50,430 nucleotides of DNA from Aquitalea aquatica (lineage in GTDB: Bacteria > Pseudomonadota > Gammaproteobacteria > Burkholderiales > Chromobacteriaceae): assembly GCF_013911085.1 (NCBI RefSeq), contig NZ_JACERN010000032.1, positions 1 to 50,430 on the forward strand. The letters run 5' to 3'. Under the pieces are notes generated by a model. It worked only from the letters and a program-made list of their open reading frames with translations, was not told the origin of the DNA and did no database searches. The translations under genes were made by a program, and so were the position numbers. This document shows, piece by piece, positions 10,409 to 19,208 of the stretch (its first letter is position 1; the number at the start of each line of letters is the position of its first letter).

Positions 10409-11686
10409 ATGAAACTGGAAACACTGGCCGTGCACGGCGGCTACAGCCCGGACCCCACCACCAAGGCGGTGGCCGTTCCGCTGTATCAGACCACCAGCTA
10501 TGCCTTTGACAGCACCCAGCACGGTGCCGACCTGTTCGACCTCAAGGTGCAGGGCAATATCTACACCCGCATCATGAACCCCACTACCGATGTGCTGGAA
10601 AAGCGCGTGGCCGCACTGGAAGGCGGTATCGGCGCGCTGGCGGTGGCCTCCGGCATGGCGGCTATCAGCTATGCCATCCAGACCATTGCCGAAGCCGGCG
10701 ACAACATCATTGCCACCAGCACGCTGTACGGCGGCACTTACAATCTGTTTGCCCACACCTTCCCGCAGCTGGGCATCGAAGTGCGCTTCATCGATTACAA
10801 GGATCCGGCCTCCATCAGCAAGCTGGTGGATGACAAGACCAAGGCGGTGTTCTGCGAATCGGTGGGCAATCCGCTGGGCAATGTGGTGGACTTCGCCGCC
10901 TTTGCCGAAGAAGCCCACAAGCACGGCCTGCCGCTGATCGTCGACAATACCGTGCCGTCGCCCTATCTGTGCCGTCCCTTCGAGCATGGTGCCGACATCG
11001 TGGTACACAGCCTCACCAAATACCTGGGCGGTCATGGCACCAGCATTGGCGGCATCATTGTTGATTCCGGCAAATTCCCCTGGGGGGAGCACAAAGAGCG
11101 CTTTGTGCGCCTGAATACGCCGGATGTCAGCTACCACGGTGTGAATTATGTAGAAGTTCTGGGGCCGGCTGCCTATATCGCCCGTGCCCGCGTGGTGCCG
11201 CTGCGCAATATGGGTGCAGCGATTTCGCCGTTTAATGCCTTCCTCATCCTGCAGGGCATCGAAACCCTGGCGCTGCGGCTGGACCGCATCTGCGACAACG
11301 CGCTCAAGGTGGCCGAGCGCCTGCAAGCCCATCCGGCAGTAGAGTGGGTGGAGTATGGCGCCTTGCCGGGCAGCCCCAGCAAGCCGCTGGTGGATAAATA
11401 CATGGGTGGCCGTGCGTCGGGCATTCTGTCCTTCGGCATCAAGGGTGGCATCGAGGCCGGTGGCCGCTTTATCGATGCCCTGCAACTGGTGACCCGCCTG
11501 GTGAATATCGGCGATGCCAAGAGCCTGGCCTGCCATCCGGCCTCCACCACCCACCGCCAGCTGTCGCCGGAAGAACAGCTCAAGGCCGGGGTGCGTCCCG
11601 AGCTGATTCGCCTGTCCATCGGCATCGAACATATCGACGACATCCTGGCTGATGTGGATCAGGCGCTGCAGGCTGCAGCCTTGTAA
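10409..11686 (+). CDS. metY: O-acetylhomoserine aminocarboxypropyltransferase (sulfhydrylase)
   Basis: A cytoplasmic PLP enzyme that makes homocysteine (or methionine) directly from O-acetylhomoserine and sulfide (or methanethiol). The start at ATG 10409 has AGGAGA upstream and gives 425 residues, the usual length for this Cys/Met metabolism subfamily. Family features: VHGGYSPDPTTKAVAVPLYQT near the N-terminus, YTRIMNPTTDVLEKRVAALEGG, and the PLP-lysine site in HSLTKYLGGHGTSIGG. The C-terminal NIGDAKSLACHPASTTH is typical of MetY rather than MetB or MetC. Single-gene unit, with a terminator behind it. Confidence 0.93.
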   Translation: MKLETLAVHGGYSPDPTTKAVAVPLYQTTSYAFDSTQHGADLFDLKVQGNIYTRIMNPTTDVLEKRVAALEGGIGALAVASGMAAISYAIQTIAEAGDNIIATSTLYGGTYNLFAHTFPQLGIEVRFIDYKDPASISKLVDDKTKAVFCESVGNPLGNVVDFAAFAEEAHKHGLPLIVDNTVPSPYLCRPFEHGADIVVHSLTKYLGGHGTSIGGIIVDSGKFPWGEHKERFVRLNTPDVSYHGVNYVEVLGPAAYIARARVVPLRNMGAAISPFNAFLILQGIETLALRLDRICDNALKVAERLQAHPAVEWVEYGALPGSPSKPLVDKYMGGRASGILSFGIKGGIEAGGRFIDALQLVTRLVNIGDAKSLACHPASTTHRQLSPEEQLKAGVRPELIRLSIGIEHIDDILADVDQALQAAAL

Positions 11687-11701
11687 GCGTGATCTGCCAA
11701 T

Positions 11702-11730
11702 AAAAAAGGCTGCCATCCGGCAGCCTTTTT
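11702..11730 (+). terminator. Rho-independent terminator after metY
   Basis: A6, GGCTGCC/GGCAGCC stem (11708-11714 and 11719-11725), loop ATCC, T5. The A6 on the other side means it could also serve the convergent minus-strand gene. Confidence 0.92.
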
Positions 11731-11743
11731 CTTGCGCGCCGGA

Positions 11744-12202
11744 TCAGCGCCGGTGGACCACCTGAGGGTTCTGGCCATTGGGCAGATGATGGTGCCACTT
11801 GCCATTGATGAATTCCTGCACAAAGCGTTTGGCGCGTTCGGCATGGTCCAGCTCGCCGTGCGGCGCGATATTGCTCAGGTGCACCGGGTGTCCCAGCTTG
11901 CGCGCCAGCTCCTCGGTATCCACGAAGACCAGCGGCTGATTGGGAAAGCTGGGCTGGCTCACCGTTTCGCGCGACAGCAGGGTCAGCTGCAGGTGGTGCT
12001 TGTCTTGCTGGATGAAGGCATACAGTTCATCGATGGCTTCCTCTTCGCCTTCCAGCATTTGCAGGAAGTCCTTGTTCATCAGCAGTAGCAGGCTGTTGAT
12101 GCCCATGTGCTGGTTGCGCGCCCGGTAGCTGGCCAGCAGGCCGTGCAGCTCCTGCACGGCATAGGCAGGGTTGAGGGCGCTGGAATAAATCAGGCGGATC
12201 AT
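11744..12202 (-). CDS. BLUF-domain-like protein
   Basis: A 152-residue protein made up almost wholly of a BLUF fold (blue-light sensor using flavin). MIRLIYSSAL at the N-terminus carries the key tyrosine (Y6). N30 in RARNQHMGI and Q48 in FLQMLEG match the flavin-contacting Asn and Gln of the family. The downstream region with the usual Trp/Met (as in FxxWxM) is replaced by SFPNQPLVFVDTEE, so photochemistry may differ or be lost. The ATG at 12202 has GGGAGAC upstream; an in-frame extension to 12286 lacks support. No output domain is attached, so it would act through a partner protein. Confidence 0.75.
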   Translation of the reverse strand: MIRLIYSSALNPAYAVQELHGLLASYRARNQHMGINSLLLLMNKDFLQMLEGEEEAIDELYAFIQQDKHHLQLTLLSRETVSQPSFPNQPLVFVDTEELARKLGHPVHLSNIAPHGELDHAERAKRFVQEFINGKWHHHLPNGQNPQVVHRR

Positions 12203-12334
12203 GCTTGTCTCCCGGCGCTGTGGCGCTCTTGTTGCTGCAGGGTATGCAGGCTGGCTAATGATAGGTGGAATTGTCTTGTCATGCACTCGCCGCGGTGAAC
12301 GTCTGCGCTCGCCGTGGGCATTGCATGGGCTTCA

Positions 12335-13273
12335 CTAGGCGGACAGGCCGCGGTATAGCCAGGCGATGAAGCTGAGCAGGGCGGCCAGTGCATGCAGCCA
12401 GGCACGCAGGCGATAACTGCGCGCCACCTGCCGGGGAGACAGGGTGTTGATCAGGTAGGGCTTGCCGTCATCCGGCTTGCCGATATGCAAGGTAGGAGGC
12501 GTGCTGGCCAGTTGCTGGTAGTTTTGCCGCACCTCGCGCTCGGCTGCTGCCCGCACCAGCAGCCATTCCTGCTCGCTGATCTTGCCATCGCCGTCCAGGT
12601 CGTGGCGGCGCAGCAGGGCGGGCTGGTCTTGTTTCCATTCGGCCAGCTTGGCGCCGACATCCTGGCGGAAGCTGTGCTGATCCGGCAGGCTGCCCCCGTG
12701 GCTTTGCAGCTGGCCCAGGACGTAGAGCGGGTCGCCTTCTGCTATCCATTCTTCTACCAGCGTCTCATTACCTTCCTGCCAGCTTTCACGGTGTGGCGCC
12801 ATCACCTCTGCCCCTTCGGGATTGATGATGACCTCCTGTTTGCCATCTACCAACAGGAAGGAAAGCTCGGAGTTTTCCGGCAGCGTTGCCAGGCTGCTGC
12901 GCTCAAAGGGATCCAGCGTATTGTTGCCATTCAGCCCGCGCCGGTCATTGTGATAGCGCCAGCAGCGATACCAGACGCAGCGGCGGCCGGAATAAGGACT
13001 GTAATTGGCCGCCTGTGGGTGATTGCGGGCGACGCCGCATAATTCCACATGACCCAGCGCCGCAGAAACGGCATGGGCAGTTGGCGTGTCGGCAATCAGC
13101 CGGTAGCGGCGGTAATTCAGCCACCAGCCAATCAGGCCGCAGGCCAGCATCAAGGGCAGAATGATGTGGGTAAAGCCGTGCAGCCCCAGCTTGAGGCCGA
13201 TATAGGCCAGCAACAGGTACAGACCGAAGGCGGCCCAGCCGCTACGTGTCCAGTGCGAACTGAGCCACAGCAT
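12335..13273 (-). CDS. GIDE-type domain membrane protein with an EF-hand
   Basis: A 312-residue membrane protein encoded 3 bases after lemA. Two hydrophobic helices lie at about 13-30 and 35-52, and one near the C-terminus (about 288-306). Residues about 65-190 resemble the GIDE-type domain (HVELCGVARN, then SPYSGRRCVWYRCW), first described in a eukaryotic E3 ubiquitin ligase but common next to LemA in bacteria. Residues 225-236, DLDGDGKISEQE, are a complete 12-residue EF-hand calcium loop with acidic residues at positions 1, 3, 5 and 12. The bacterial role is unknown; I infer an envelope protein acting with LemA, perhaps calcium-responsive. Confidence 0.7.
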   Translation of the reverse strand: MLWLSSHWTRSGWAAFGLYLLLAYIGLKLGLHGFTHIILPLMLACGLIGWWLNYRRYRLIADTPTAHAVSAALGHVELCGVARNHPQAANYSPYSGRRCVWYRCWRYHNDRRGLNGNNTLDPFERSSLATLPENSELSFLLVDGKQEVIINPEGAEVMAPHRESWQEGNETLVEEWIAEGDPLYVLGQLQSHGGSLPDQHSFRQDVGAKLAEWKQDQPALLRRHDLDGDGKISEQEWLLVRAAAEREVRQNYQQLASTPPTLHIGKPDDGKPYLINTLSPRQVARSYRLRAWLHALAALLSFIAWLYRGLSA

Positions 13274-13276
13274 GGT

Positions 13277-13849
13277 TTAGTCCCGCTGAAACAGCTGGCG
13301 CAGGTCGACATCGCGCTTTTCTGCTGCGGAAAACTGCAGGGCGCGGGCGGTGGGGAAATTGAACAGGCGGGCGATCAGCACATCGGGAAATTGCTCGATG
13401 CGCACGTTGTTGAGGTTGACGGCGTCGTTGTACAGTTCGCGCCGGTCGGCAATATGGTCTTCCAGCTGGCTGATGCGCTCGGACAAATGGCTAAACTGCT
13501 GGTCGGCCTTGAGTTCGGGGTAGGCTTCCGCCACGGCCAGCACCTGGCCGATCAAGCCGCGCAGCTTGTCTTCCTCGTGGCCCAGCCCTTCCATATTGCG
13601 GCTCTGGGCATATTGCGCCACAGCCGAACGGGCTTCCATCACACGGCTGAGGGTTTGCTGCTCGAACTGGGCATACTGCTTGCACACTTCCACCAGCTTG
13701 GGCAGTTCGTCGTGGCGTTGTTTGAGCAGTACGTCGATATTGGCCCAGCTACGCGCCACGGCATGCTTGAGATTGACCAGTGCGTTGTACAGGGTGATGA
13801 AATAAAACAGGATGACGGCGATGACGCCAAGGAAAATCACCAGTTTCAT
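13277..13849 (-). CDS. lemA: LemA family protein
   Basis: A 190-residue protein with one N-terminal membrane helix (residues 2-22) and a long helical domain. Family signature: YNALVNLKHAVARSWANIDVLLKQRHDELPKLVEVC (shown here in part), followed by ARSAVAQ and AYPELKADQQF, and ending with the NNVRIEQFPDVLIA region. ATG 13849 is chosen because GGGGGAG lies upstream and the helix starts directly; the frame runs 27 codons further upstream without family similarity. It is the first gene of a two-gene operon with the GIDE protein. The biochemical function of LemA is not established. Confidence 0.93.
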   Translation of the reverse strand: MKLVIFLGVIAVILFYFITLYNALVNLKHAVARSWANIDVLLKQRHDELPKLVEVCKQYAQFEQQTLSRVMEARSAVAQYAQSRNMEGLGHEEDKLRGLIGQVLAVAEAYPELKADQQFSHLSERISQLEDHIADRRELYNDAVNLNNVRIEQFPDVLIARLFNFPTARALQFSAAEKRDVDLRQLFQRD

Positions 13850-13962
13850 GATGTGGACTCCCCCGGAAGCGGCTGTGGCGGCGGGTAAAATGCTGTTAAG
13901 TAGGATTATTCTAGCGGCATGGTCAGACATGCCGCCAATAGTGTCAAGAAAGAGGATGGGTC

Positions 13963-14817
13963 ATGCAGGGATTGAGCATCGTCGGGACTGGCCGCGTCGG
14001 CCGCACTCTGGGCCGGCTGGCGGTGGCCAGTGGCAAGTGGCAGGTGGTGGATTGCCTGGCGGGTCGTCACGCGTCAGCGCTGGAGGCGCTGGCGTTTATT
14101 GGTCAGGGACGTGCTGTTGATGAGCTGAAGGATCTGGCTGCGGCGGACCTGTTGCTGCTGTCGGTACCGGACGACGCCATTGCCAGTGTGGCGCAGGCCT
14201 TGCTGGACAACGACGTGGTGCGGCCCGGTTGCGTGGTATTCCATGCCAGCGGTGCTGCCGAAGCCGAGGTGCTGGCGCCGCTGCGTGCGGCGGGTGCGCA
14301 TGTCGCCAGTCTGCACCCGGCTTTTTCCTTTGCCGACCCGGCGCGGGCGGTCGAGCAATTTGCCGGCACCATGTGCGCGCTGGAGGGCGATGCGGCGGCA
14401 TGTGTGGCGCTGCAGGATTTTGCGGCTGCCATCGGTGCGCGGCCGTTTGCGCTGGCTCCGGGTGGTAAGGCGGCATATCACGCGGCCTTGTCGGTGGCAT
14501 CCAATTATCTGGTGACGCTGACTGACATGGCCCGCCAGCTGGCGCGGCAAGGCGGCGTGGACGAACAGCTGTTGCCAGCCCTGCTGGGGTCGTTGATGCA
14601 GGGTAGTCTGGCCAATGTCTTGAGCATGGGGCCGCAGGCCGCGCTGACCGGGCCGATTGTGCGGGGGGATGTGGCTACCGTGGCGCGACATCTGGCGGTA
14701 CTGCCGGCAAACTGGCAGCCGGCCTACCGTGCTCTGGGCGAGCGCACCGTGGCACTGGCAGGGGAGCGTCTGAGTGCGGATGCGCAGCAGCGCCTGTTGG
14801 CACTGCTGCAAGGCTGA
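13963..14817 (+). CDS. Rossmann-fold and DUF2520 domain protein
   Basis: A 284-residue cytoplasmic protein. The N-terminus LSIVGTGRVGRTLGRLA is a dinucleotide-binding Rossmann motif. Further on are LLLLSVPDDAIASVAQ and ASLHPAFSF, the pattern of the DUF2520 family related to 6-phosphogluconate dehydrogenase-like and F420-NADP oxidoreductase-like folds. The C-terminal half (from about residue 125) is the helical DUF2520 domain with AAYHAALSVASNYLVTL. Substrate unknown. AGAGGA precedes the ATG. It stands alone on the plus strand, divergent from lemA and convergent with pncB, whose stop lies 4 bases away. Confidence 0.8.
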   Translation: MQGLSIVGTGRVGRTLGRLAVASGKWQVVDCLAGRHASALEALAFIGQGRAVDELKDLAAADLLLLSVPDDAIASVAQALLDNDVVRPGCVVFHASGAAEAEVLAPLRAAGAHVASLHPAFSFADPARAVEQFAGTMCALEGDAAACVALQDFAAAIGARPFALAPGGKAAYHAALSVASNYLVTLTDMARQLARQGGVDEQLLPALLGSLMQGSLANVLSMGPQAALTGPIVRGDVATVARHLAVLPANWQPAYRALGERTVALAGERLSADAQQRLLALLQG

Positions 14818-14820
14818 AGC

Positions 14821-16029
14821 TCAGTCCGGCTGGGCTACTTTGAACACCTGGCGCAGATAGGCGAGGAAGGTCTGGTCGCTGCACATGGTCTTGCCCGGGC
14901 TGTCCGACAGCTTGGCCACCGGCTGACCATTGCAGCTCACCAGTTTCAGCACGATCTGCAGCGGCTCCAGCCCCATATCATTAGTAAAGTGGGTGCCGAT
15001 GCCAAAGCTCACCTGGATGTGCGGGCTGTAGCGGCGGTGCAGCTCCAGTGCCTTGTCCACGCTCAGGCCGTCGCTGAAAGTGAGCATCTTGGTGGCCGGG
15101 TCGATGCGCAGCTTGCGGTAGTGGGCAATGGCCTTGTCCGCCCACTCGGTCGGGTCGCCGCTGTCGTGGCGCAGGCCGTCGAACAGCTTGGCGAAGTACA
15201 GGTCGAAATCAGCCAGGAAGGCGTCCATGCACACCACATCGGTGAGTGCGATACCCAGGTCGCCGCGGTATTCCTGCACCCAGGCTTCCAGCGCGGCGTT
15301 CTGAAAATCGCGCAGCCGCACGCCCAAGGCCTGAAATGCCTGGAAGAATTCGTGTGCCATGGTGCCGATGGGGGTGATGCCCAGCTTCCATGCCAGCCAC
15401 ACATTGCTGGTGCCACGGAATACTTTGGGCAGGGCGGCATTGAGCTGCTCCACCACCTGTTGCTGCCATTCGCGGCTGAAGCGGCGGCGCGTGCCGAAAT
15501 CCGAAATCAGCAAGGGGAAGCGCTGCTGGGCGCTTTCTTCGGCCTCGAAGCGCAGCAGGGTGGCAATCTTCTCATCCAGCCGGCGCTGGCCTTCCTCGCG
15601 CACCTGTGGGGTATCCAGCCGGCGGAAATACAGCTCGTTGACGATGGCCAGTACGAAAATCTCGAAGAACATGGCCTGTACCAGCGGTCCTTCGATATGA
15701 ATGTTCAGTGCGTCGCCGTCGCATTCCACCCGGATAAAGCGGCGCTGCAGGTGGAACAGTTCCAGGTAGTCGACAAAATCACTCTTGATGAAACGCAAGC
15801 TGCGCAGATAGGCCAGTTCCGGCTGGGTAAACTGTAGCTGGCACAGCCAGTCCAGCTGGGCTTCCACTTCCTGGTACAGCTGCGACAGCGGGTAATCCGG
15901 CTGGTTGCGGCAGCGGAATGCATATTGCCCGTAAGCTGCCGGAAACTGGTGCAGAATCGCCTGCAGCATGGTGAACTTGTACAGGTCGGTATCCAGCAGC
16001 GAATGGATCAGCGGCGGCAGCTTGGGCAT
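14821..16029 (-). CDS. pncB: Nicotinate phosphoribosyltransferase
   Basis: PncB makes nicotinate mononucleotide from nicotinate and PRPP with ATP use, in the NAD salvage pathway in the cytoplasm. The length of 402 residues fits the proteobacterial enzyme. Diagnostic sequence: [17 protein letters not shown] at the N-terminus, DFGTRRRFS, the [11 protein letters not shown] region with the conserved histidine, and [20 protein letters not shown] near the end. AAAGG precedes the ATG at 16029. It is the third gene of a tight minus-strand run maf-methyltransferase-pncB, 11 bases after the methyltransferase stop. Confidence 0.95.
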   Translation of the reverse strand: MPKLPPLIHSLLDTDLYKFTMLQAILHQFPAAYGQYAFRCRNQPDYPLSQLYQEVEAQLDWLCQLQFTQPELAYLRSLRFIKSDFVDYLELFHLQRRFIRVECDGDALNIHIEGPLVQAMFFEIFVLAIVNELYFRRLDTPQVREEGQRRLDEKIATLLRFEAEESAQQRFPLLISDFGTRRRFSREWQQQVVEQLNAALPKVFRGTSNVWLAWKLGITPIGTMAHEFFQAFQALGVRLRDFQNAALEAWVQEYRGDLGIALTDVVCMDAFLADFDLYFAKLFDGLRHDSGDPTEWADKAIAHYRKLRIDPATKMLTFSDGLSVDKALELHRRYSPHIQVSFGIGTHFTNDMGLEPLQIVLKLVSCNGQPVAKLSDSPGKTMCSDQTFLAYLRQVFKVAQPD

Positions 16030-16040
16030 GGGATGGCCTT

Positions 16041-16745
16041 TCAGGCAGCGTGCAGGATGAAAATGGCCGGGCGCTTGTGAAAATCCGGCGCAGCTTGCGG
16101 CCAGTCCTTCACCAGGCGGCTGACGATGGTTTCCGTCGGCAGGGTCAGGTCGCAGGCCACTGCCAGCCGGGTGGTGGGGGCCAGTGTCTCGCGCAACTGT
16201 TGTAGCAGGGCATTGTTGCGGTAAGGCGTTTCGATGAATACCTGGGTTTCATTGCGCTGGCGCGAGCGTTGCTCCAGCTCCTTTACCAGCTTGGCCTTTT
16301 CTGCAGCATCCACCGGCAGATAGCCATGAAAGGCAAAGCACTGGCCATTGGCTCCCGAAGCCATCAGAGCCAGCAGAATGGACGAGGGGCCGATCAGCGG
16401 CACCACGCGGATGCCGCGTTCATGCGCCAGTGCTACCAGTTGCGCACCGGGATCGGCCACCGCCGGACAGCCCGCTTCGGAGATCAGGCCCACGTCTTCA
16501 CCCGCCAGCAGGGGTGTGAGCAGGGCGGCTACATCGCCGGGTTTGGTGTGTTCATTCAGCGTACTCATCGCCAGCTCGCGAATCGGCGTGCTGACGCCCA
16601 GCGCTTTCAGGTGCTTGCGGGCAGTCTTCTCTGCCTCTACCACAAAGTGGCGGATATGCAGCACTTTGGCTGCCTCGGCTGCCGGCAGCCAGGCGATGCT
16701 TTCATCGCCCAGCGGGGCGGGAATCAGAAACAGGCTTCCACTCAT
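16041..16745 (-). CDS. SAM-dependent methyltransferase (tetrapyrrole-methylase / RsmI-like family)
   Basis: A 234-residue member of the RsmI-like family. [19 protein letters not shown] at the start corresponds to the L-V-P-TPLG region of Rsm[21 protein letters not shown] and [18 protein letters not shown] are the SAM-binding hallmarks. It is shorter than true RsmI (about 280) and differs in the N-terminal half, so the 16S rRNA target should not be assumed. Its ATG overlaps the maf stop by one base (TAATG), showing translational coupling. Between maf and pncB, both nucleotide-related genes. Confidence 0.8.
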   Translation of the reverse strand: MSGSLFLIPAPLGDESIAWLPAAEAAKVLHIRHFVVEAEKTARKHLKALGVSTPIRELAMSTLNEHTKPGDVAALLTPLLAGEDVGLISEAGCPAVADPGAQLVALAHERGIRVVPLIGPSSILLALMASGANGQCFAFHGYLPVDAAEKAKLVKELEQRSRQRNETQVFIETPYRNNALLQQLRETLAPTTRLAVACDLTLPTETIVSRLVKDWPQAAPDFHKRPAIFILHAA

Positions 16746-17323
16746 TACAGTATCTCCACGCCTTCGGCATTCAGCATGCTGATCAGGTCGAACAGCGGCA
16801 CGCCGATCAGGGCATTGGGGTCGTCCGATTCCACTTTTTGCAACAGTGCGCCGCCCAGGCCTTCGCTCTTGGCGCTCCCGGCGCAATGCAGGGCATCCGG
16901 TTCGCGCGTCAGATAGTTGCGTATTTGCTGTTCGGTGAGCTGGCGCAAGGTAACGCGGGTAATGCCCACCGTTTCCTGCAGCCGACCATTGGCGCTGTTG
17001 TAAAGCGCCAGTGCCGAGTGAAACACCACGGTGCGGCCGCTCATCCATTGCAGCATGGCCACGCCCTTTTCAAAGGAGCCAGGCTTGCCGATCTGCTGGC
17101 CGTCGAGCAAGGCTACCTGATCGGAGCCGATGATCAAGGCCGCAGGGTAGCGGGTGGCCAGCGACTGGGCCTTGCTGCGCGCCAGGCGTACCGCGGTGTC
17201 CAGTGCGGTTTCGCCAGGCAGGGGCGTTTCGTCACAAATGGGAGCGACTGCCTCAAAGGGGAGGCCCAGCCGGCTGATGATTTCCTGACGATAACGGGAG
17301 GTGGAAGCCAGTATGATCTGCAT
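16745..17323 (-). CDS. yceF: Maf family nucleotide pyrophosphatase, YceF type
   Basis: A 192-residue Maf-like enzyme expected to hydrolyse modified nucleotides such as m7GTP, as known for E. coli YceF. Family sequence: IILASTSRYRQEIISRLGLPFE, DETPLPGE, ARSKAQSLATRYPAALIIGSDQ, and HCAGSAKSEGLGGALL near the C-terminus. The order and spacing follow YceF more closely than YhdE. In E. coli, yceF sits divergent to yceD-rpmF, and the same arrangement is seen here with yceD starting 60 bases away on the other strand. First gene of the maf-methyltransferase-pncB run. Confidence 0.92.
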   Translation of the reverse strand: MQIILASTSRYRQEIISRLGLPFEAVAPICDETPLPGETALDTAVRLARSKAQSLATRYPAALIIGSDQVALLDGQQIGKPGSFEKGVAMLQWMSGRTVVFHSALALYNSANGRLQETVGITRVTLRQLTEQQIRNYLTREPDALHCAGSAKSEGLGGALLQKVESDDPNALIGVPLFDLISMLNAEGVEIL

Positions 17324-17343
17324 GATGGTATTGCTTGATTATT

Positions 17344-17373
17344 TTGACAAATCAGGGGGGCAGATTATATCAT
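17344..17373 (+). promoter_or_regulatory. Promoter for yceD-rpmF-fab
   Basis: A perfect TTGACA at 17344-17349 and TATCAT at 17368-17373 (18-base spacer; 16 if TATATC is used). The predicted start of transcription near 17380 lies only about 3 bases before the yceD ATG at 17383. Confidence 0.55.
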
Positions 17374-17382
17374 GCTGGGTTT

Positions 17383-17883
17383 ATGTCTAACCCGATTTTG
17401 ATCGACCCGCTCAAGTTCGCCCGTGAGGGCCGCGAAATGACCGGCAAAATGCCCGTCAGCGCACTTGACGAGCGTGTGCACAGCGACCTGTCCGATACCT
17501 CCGGTACGGTGGAATACACCGTGGAAGGTTTTCGTGATGGTTCGTCCCGTTTGTCCCTTCGCCTCCGGGTGAATGCAGACGTAATGGTAAGCTGCCAGCG
17601 TTGTCTGGAAGCCATGCCTTACCAGGTAGCCACCGATGTGGTGGTGACCCTGTTCACCCGGCAGGAAAAGCTGGATGAAGCAGTGGAATTGGACGAAACG
17701 CTGGACGCCATTCTCGCCCTGGAAGAGCTTGATGTGGTGGCAATGATCGAAGACGAAATCATCATGGGCTTGCCGCACTCGACGAAACACGACGAATGCG
17801 GTTCGGAAGCTCTGACGCGTGCCAAGGCTGACAAGCCCAATCCGTTTGCGGTGCTGGCCACGTTGAAGATCTCCAAGTCTTGA
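17383..17883 (+). CDS. yceD: YceD family protein (DUF177), 23S rRNA accumulation protein
   Basis: A 166-residue member of DUF177, which in bacteria and chloroplasts is linked to 23S rRNA accumulation. Visible features: the conserved VSCQRCLEAMPY with a CxxC pair at about 66-72, an acidic C-terminal stretch (LALEELDVVAMIEDEIIMGLP), and PNPFAVLATLK at the end. The ATG at 17383 lacks a good ribosome site and lies next to the predicted transcription start. The next gene, rpmF, starts 35 bases downstream, the standard pairing of this family. Confidence 0.92.
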   Translation: MSNPILIDPLKFAREGREMTGKMPVSALDERVHSDLSDTSGTVEYTVEGFRDGSSRLSLRLRVNADVMVSCQRCLEAMPYQVATDVVVTLFTRQEKLDEAVELDETLDAILALEELDVVAMIEDEIIMGLPHSTKHDECGSEALTRAKADKPNPFAVLATLKISKS

Positions 17884-17918
17884 ATTATCAATACACGCGA
17901 TTTTCCTAGGAGTCGAAC

Positions 17919-18098
17919 ATGGCTGTTCAACAGAACAAAAAGTCCCCGTCCAAGCGCGGCATGCATCGTGCACACGATTTTCTGACCGCTCCGTCGCTGG
18001 CTAGCGAGCCGACGACCGGTGAAACCCACCTGCGTCACCACATCAGCCCGAACGGCTTCTACCGTGGTCGCAAGGTCGTTAAGACCAAAGGCGAATAA
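17919..18098 (+). CDS. rpmF: 50S ribosomal protein L32
   Basis: A 59-residue protein ([20 protein letters not shown] at the start, [15 protein letters not shown] at the end), the typical beta/gammaproteobacterial L32. TAGGAG lies 6 bases before the ATG. It is located between yceD and plsX, the conserved site of rpmF in proteobacteria. The classical zinc cysteines of some L32 forms are absent, as usual for this type. Confidence 0.98.
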   Translation: MAVQQNKKSPSKRGMHRAHDFLTAPSLASEPTTGETHLRHHISPNGFYRGRKVVKTKGE

Positions 18099-18163
18099 TT
18101 CGTCCTTTTTCACCCAATACTTACCTTCATAAAAACAGGTAGGTTTCACTACCGTAAACGTTG

Positions 18164-19201
18164 ATGACTATCACCGTCGCGGTTGATGCAATGGGCGGTG
18201 ACGTTGGCCTCAAGGTCACCGTCCCAGCATCGATCCAATTCCTGCAAGACCATCCCAACGCCAATCTGATTCTTGTCGGAGACCAGGCAGCCATCGAGGC
18301 TGAATTGTCCCGCCATCAGGGTGTTGCGCGTTCGCGCGTCCATATCCGCCATGCCACGCAAGTGGTCGGCATGGACGAGTCGCCGCAACTGGCCCTGAAA
18401 AACAAGAAAGATTCGTCGATGCGGGTGGCGATCAATCTGGTCAAGGAAGGCGAAGCGCAAGCTGCCGTGTCTGCCGGTAATACCGGCGCGCTGATGGCGA
18501 CCGCACGCTTTGTCCTCAAGACCATCCCGGGCATCGAACGACCGGCCATCGCCAAGATGATGCCGTCAGTCAAGGGCAGCACCTGCATGCTGGACCTGGG
18601 CGCCAACGTCGATTGCACCTCAGAACAACTCCTGCAGTTCGGCATCATGGGTTCGGAGCTGGTATCCAGCATTACCGGCAATGCCAACCCGCGTGTCGGG
18701 CTGCTCAATATCGGTTCGGAAGACATCAAGGGTAACGACAGCGTCAAGCGCGCCGGCGAATACCTGCGCCAGTCCGAGCTGAACTTCATCGGCAATGTCG
18801 AAGGCAACGACGTCTACAAAGGCACGGTAGATGTGGTAGTCTGCGACGGTTTTACCGGCAATGTGGCGCTCAAATCAGCCGAGGGGCTGGCGCACATGAT
18901 TGCCTACTTCCTGCGGCAGGAATTCACTCGTAACTGGTGGACCCGCCTGTGTGCGCTGGCTGCCATGCCGGTGCTCAAGCATTTCCGCAACCGCGTCGAT
19001 CCGCGTCGCTACAATGGTGCCAGCCTGCTGGGCCTGCGCGGCATCGTGGTGAAAAGCCATGGCGGAACCGATGCCGTAGGATTCCGTTTCGCGCTGGAAC
19101 AGGCTTGCGAGGAAGCCGGCTCCGACGTGATTGGTCATATTACCGACCGGGTTGCCCACCAATTAAACAACCTCAAGCAGCCCGAGTCGGAAGCGAACTG
19201 A
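18164..19201 (+). CDS. plsX: Phosphate acyltransferase PlsX
   Basis: PlsX converts acyl-ACP and phosphate into acyl-phosphate, the first step towards phosphatidic acid made with PlsY. The 345-residue protein begins with [15 protein letters not shown] and contains [35 protein letters not shown] and [12 protein letters not shown], all family marks. I start it at ATG 18164; a TTG one codon earlier is in frame. It follows rpmF by 65 bases and precedes fabH by 7, linking phospholipid and fatty-acid synthesis in one operon. Confidence 0.96.
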   Translation: MTITVAVDAMGGDVGLKVTVPASIQFLQDHPNANLILVGDQAAIEAELSRHQGVARSRVHIRHATQVVGMDESPQLALKNKKDSSMRVAINLVKEGEAQAAVSAGNTGALMATARFVLKTIPGIERPAIAKMMPSVKGSTCMLDLGANVDCTSEQLLQFGIMGSELVSSITGNANPRVGLLNIGSEDIKGNDSVKRAGEYLRQSELNFIGNVEGNDVYKGTVDVVVCDGFTGNVALKSAEGLAHMIAYFLRQEFTRNWWTRLCALAAMPVLKHFRNRVDPRRYNGASLLGLRGIVVKSHGGTDAVGFRFALEQACEEAGSDVIGHITDRVAHQLNNLKQPESEAN

Positions 19202-19208
19202 TTAATAC

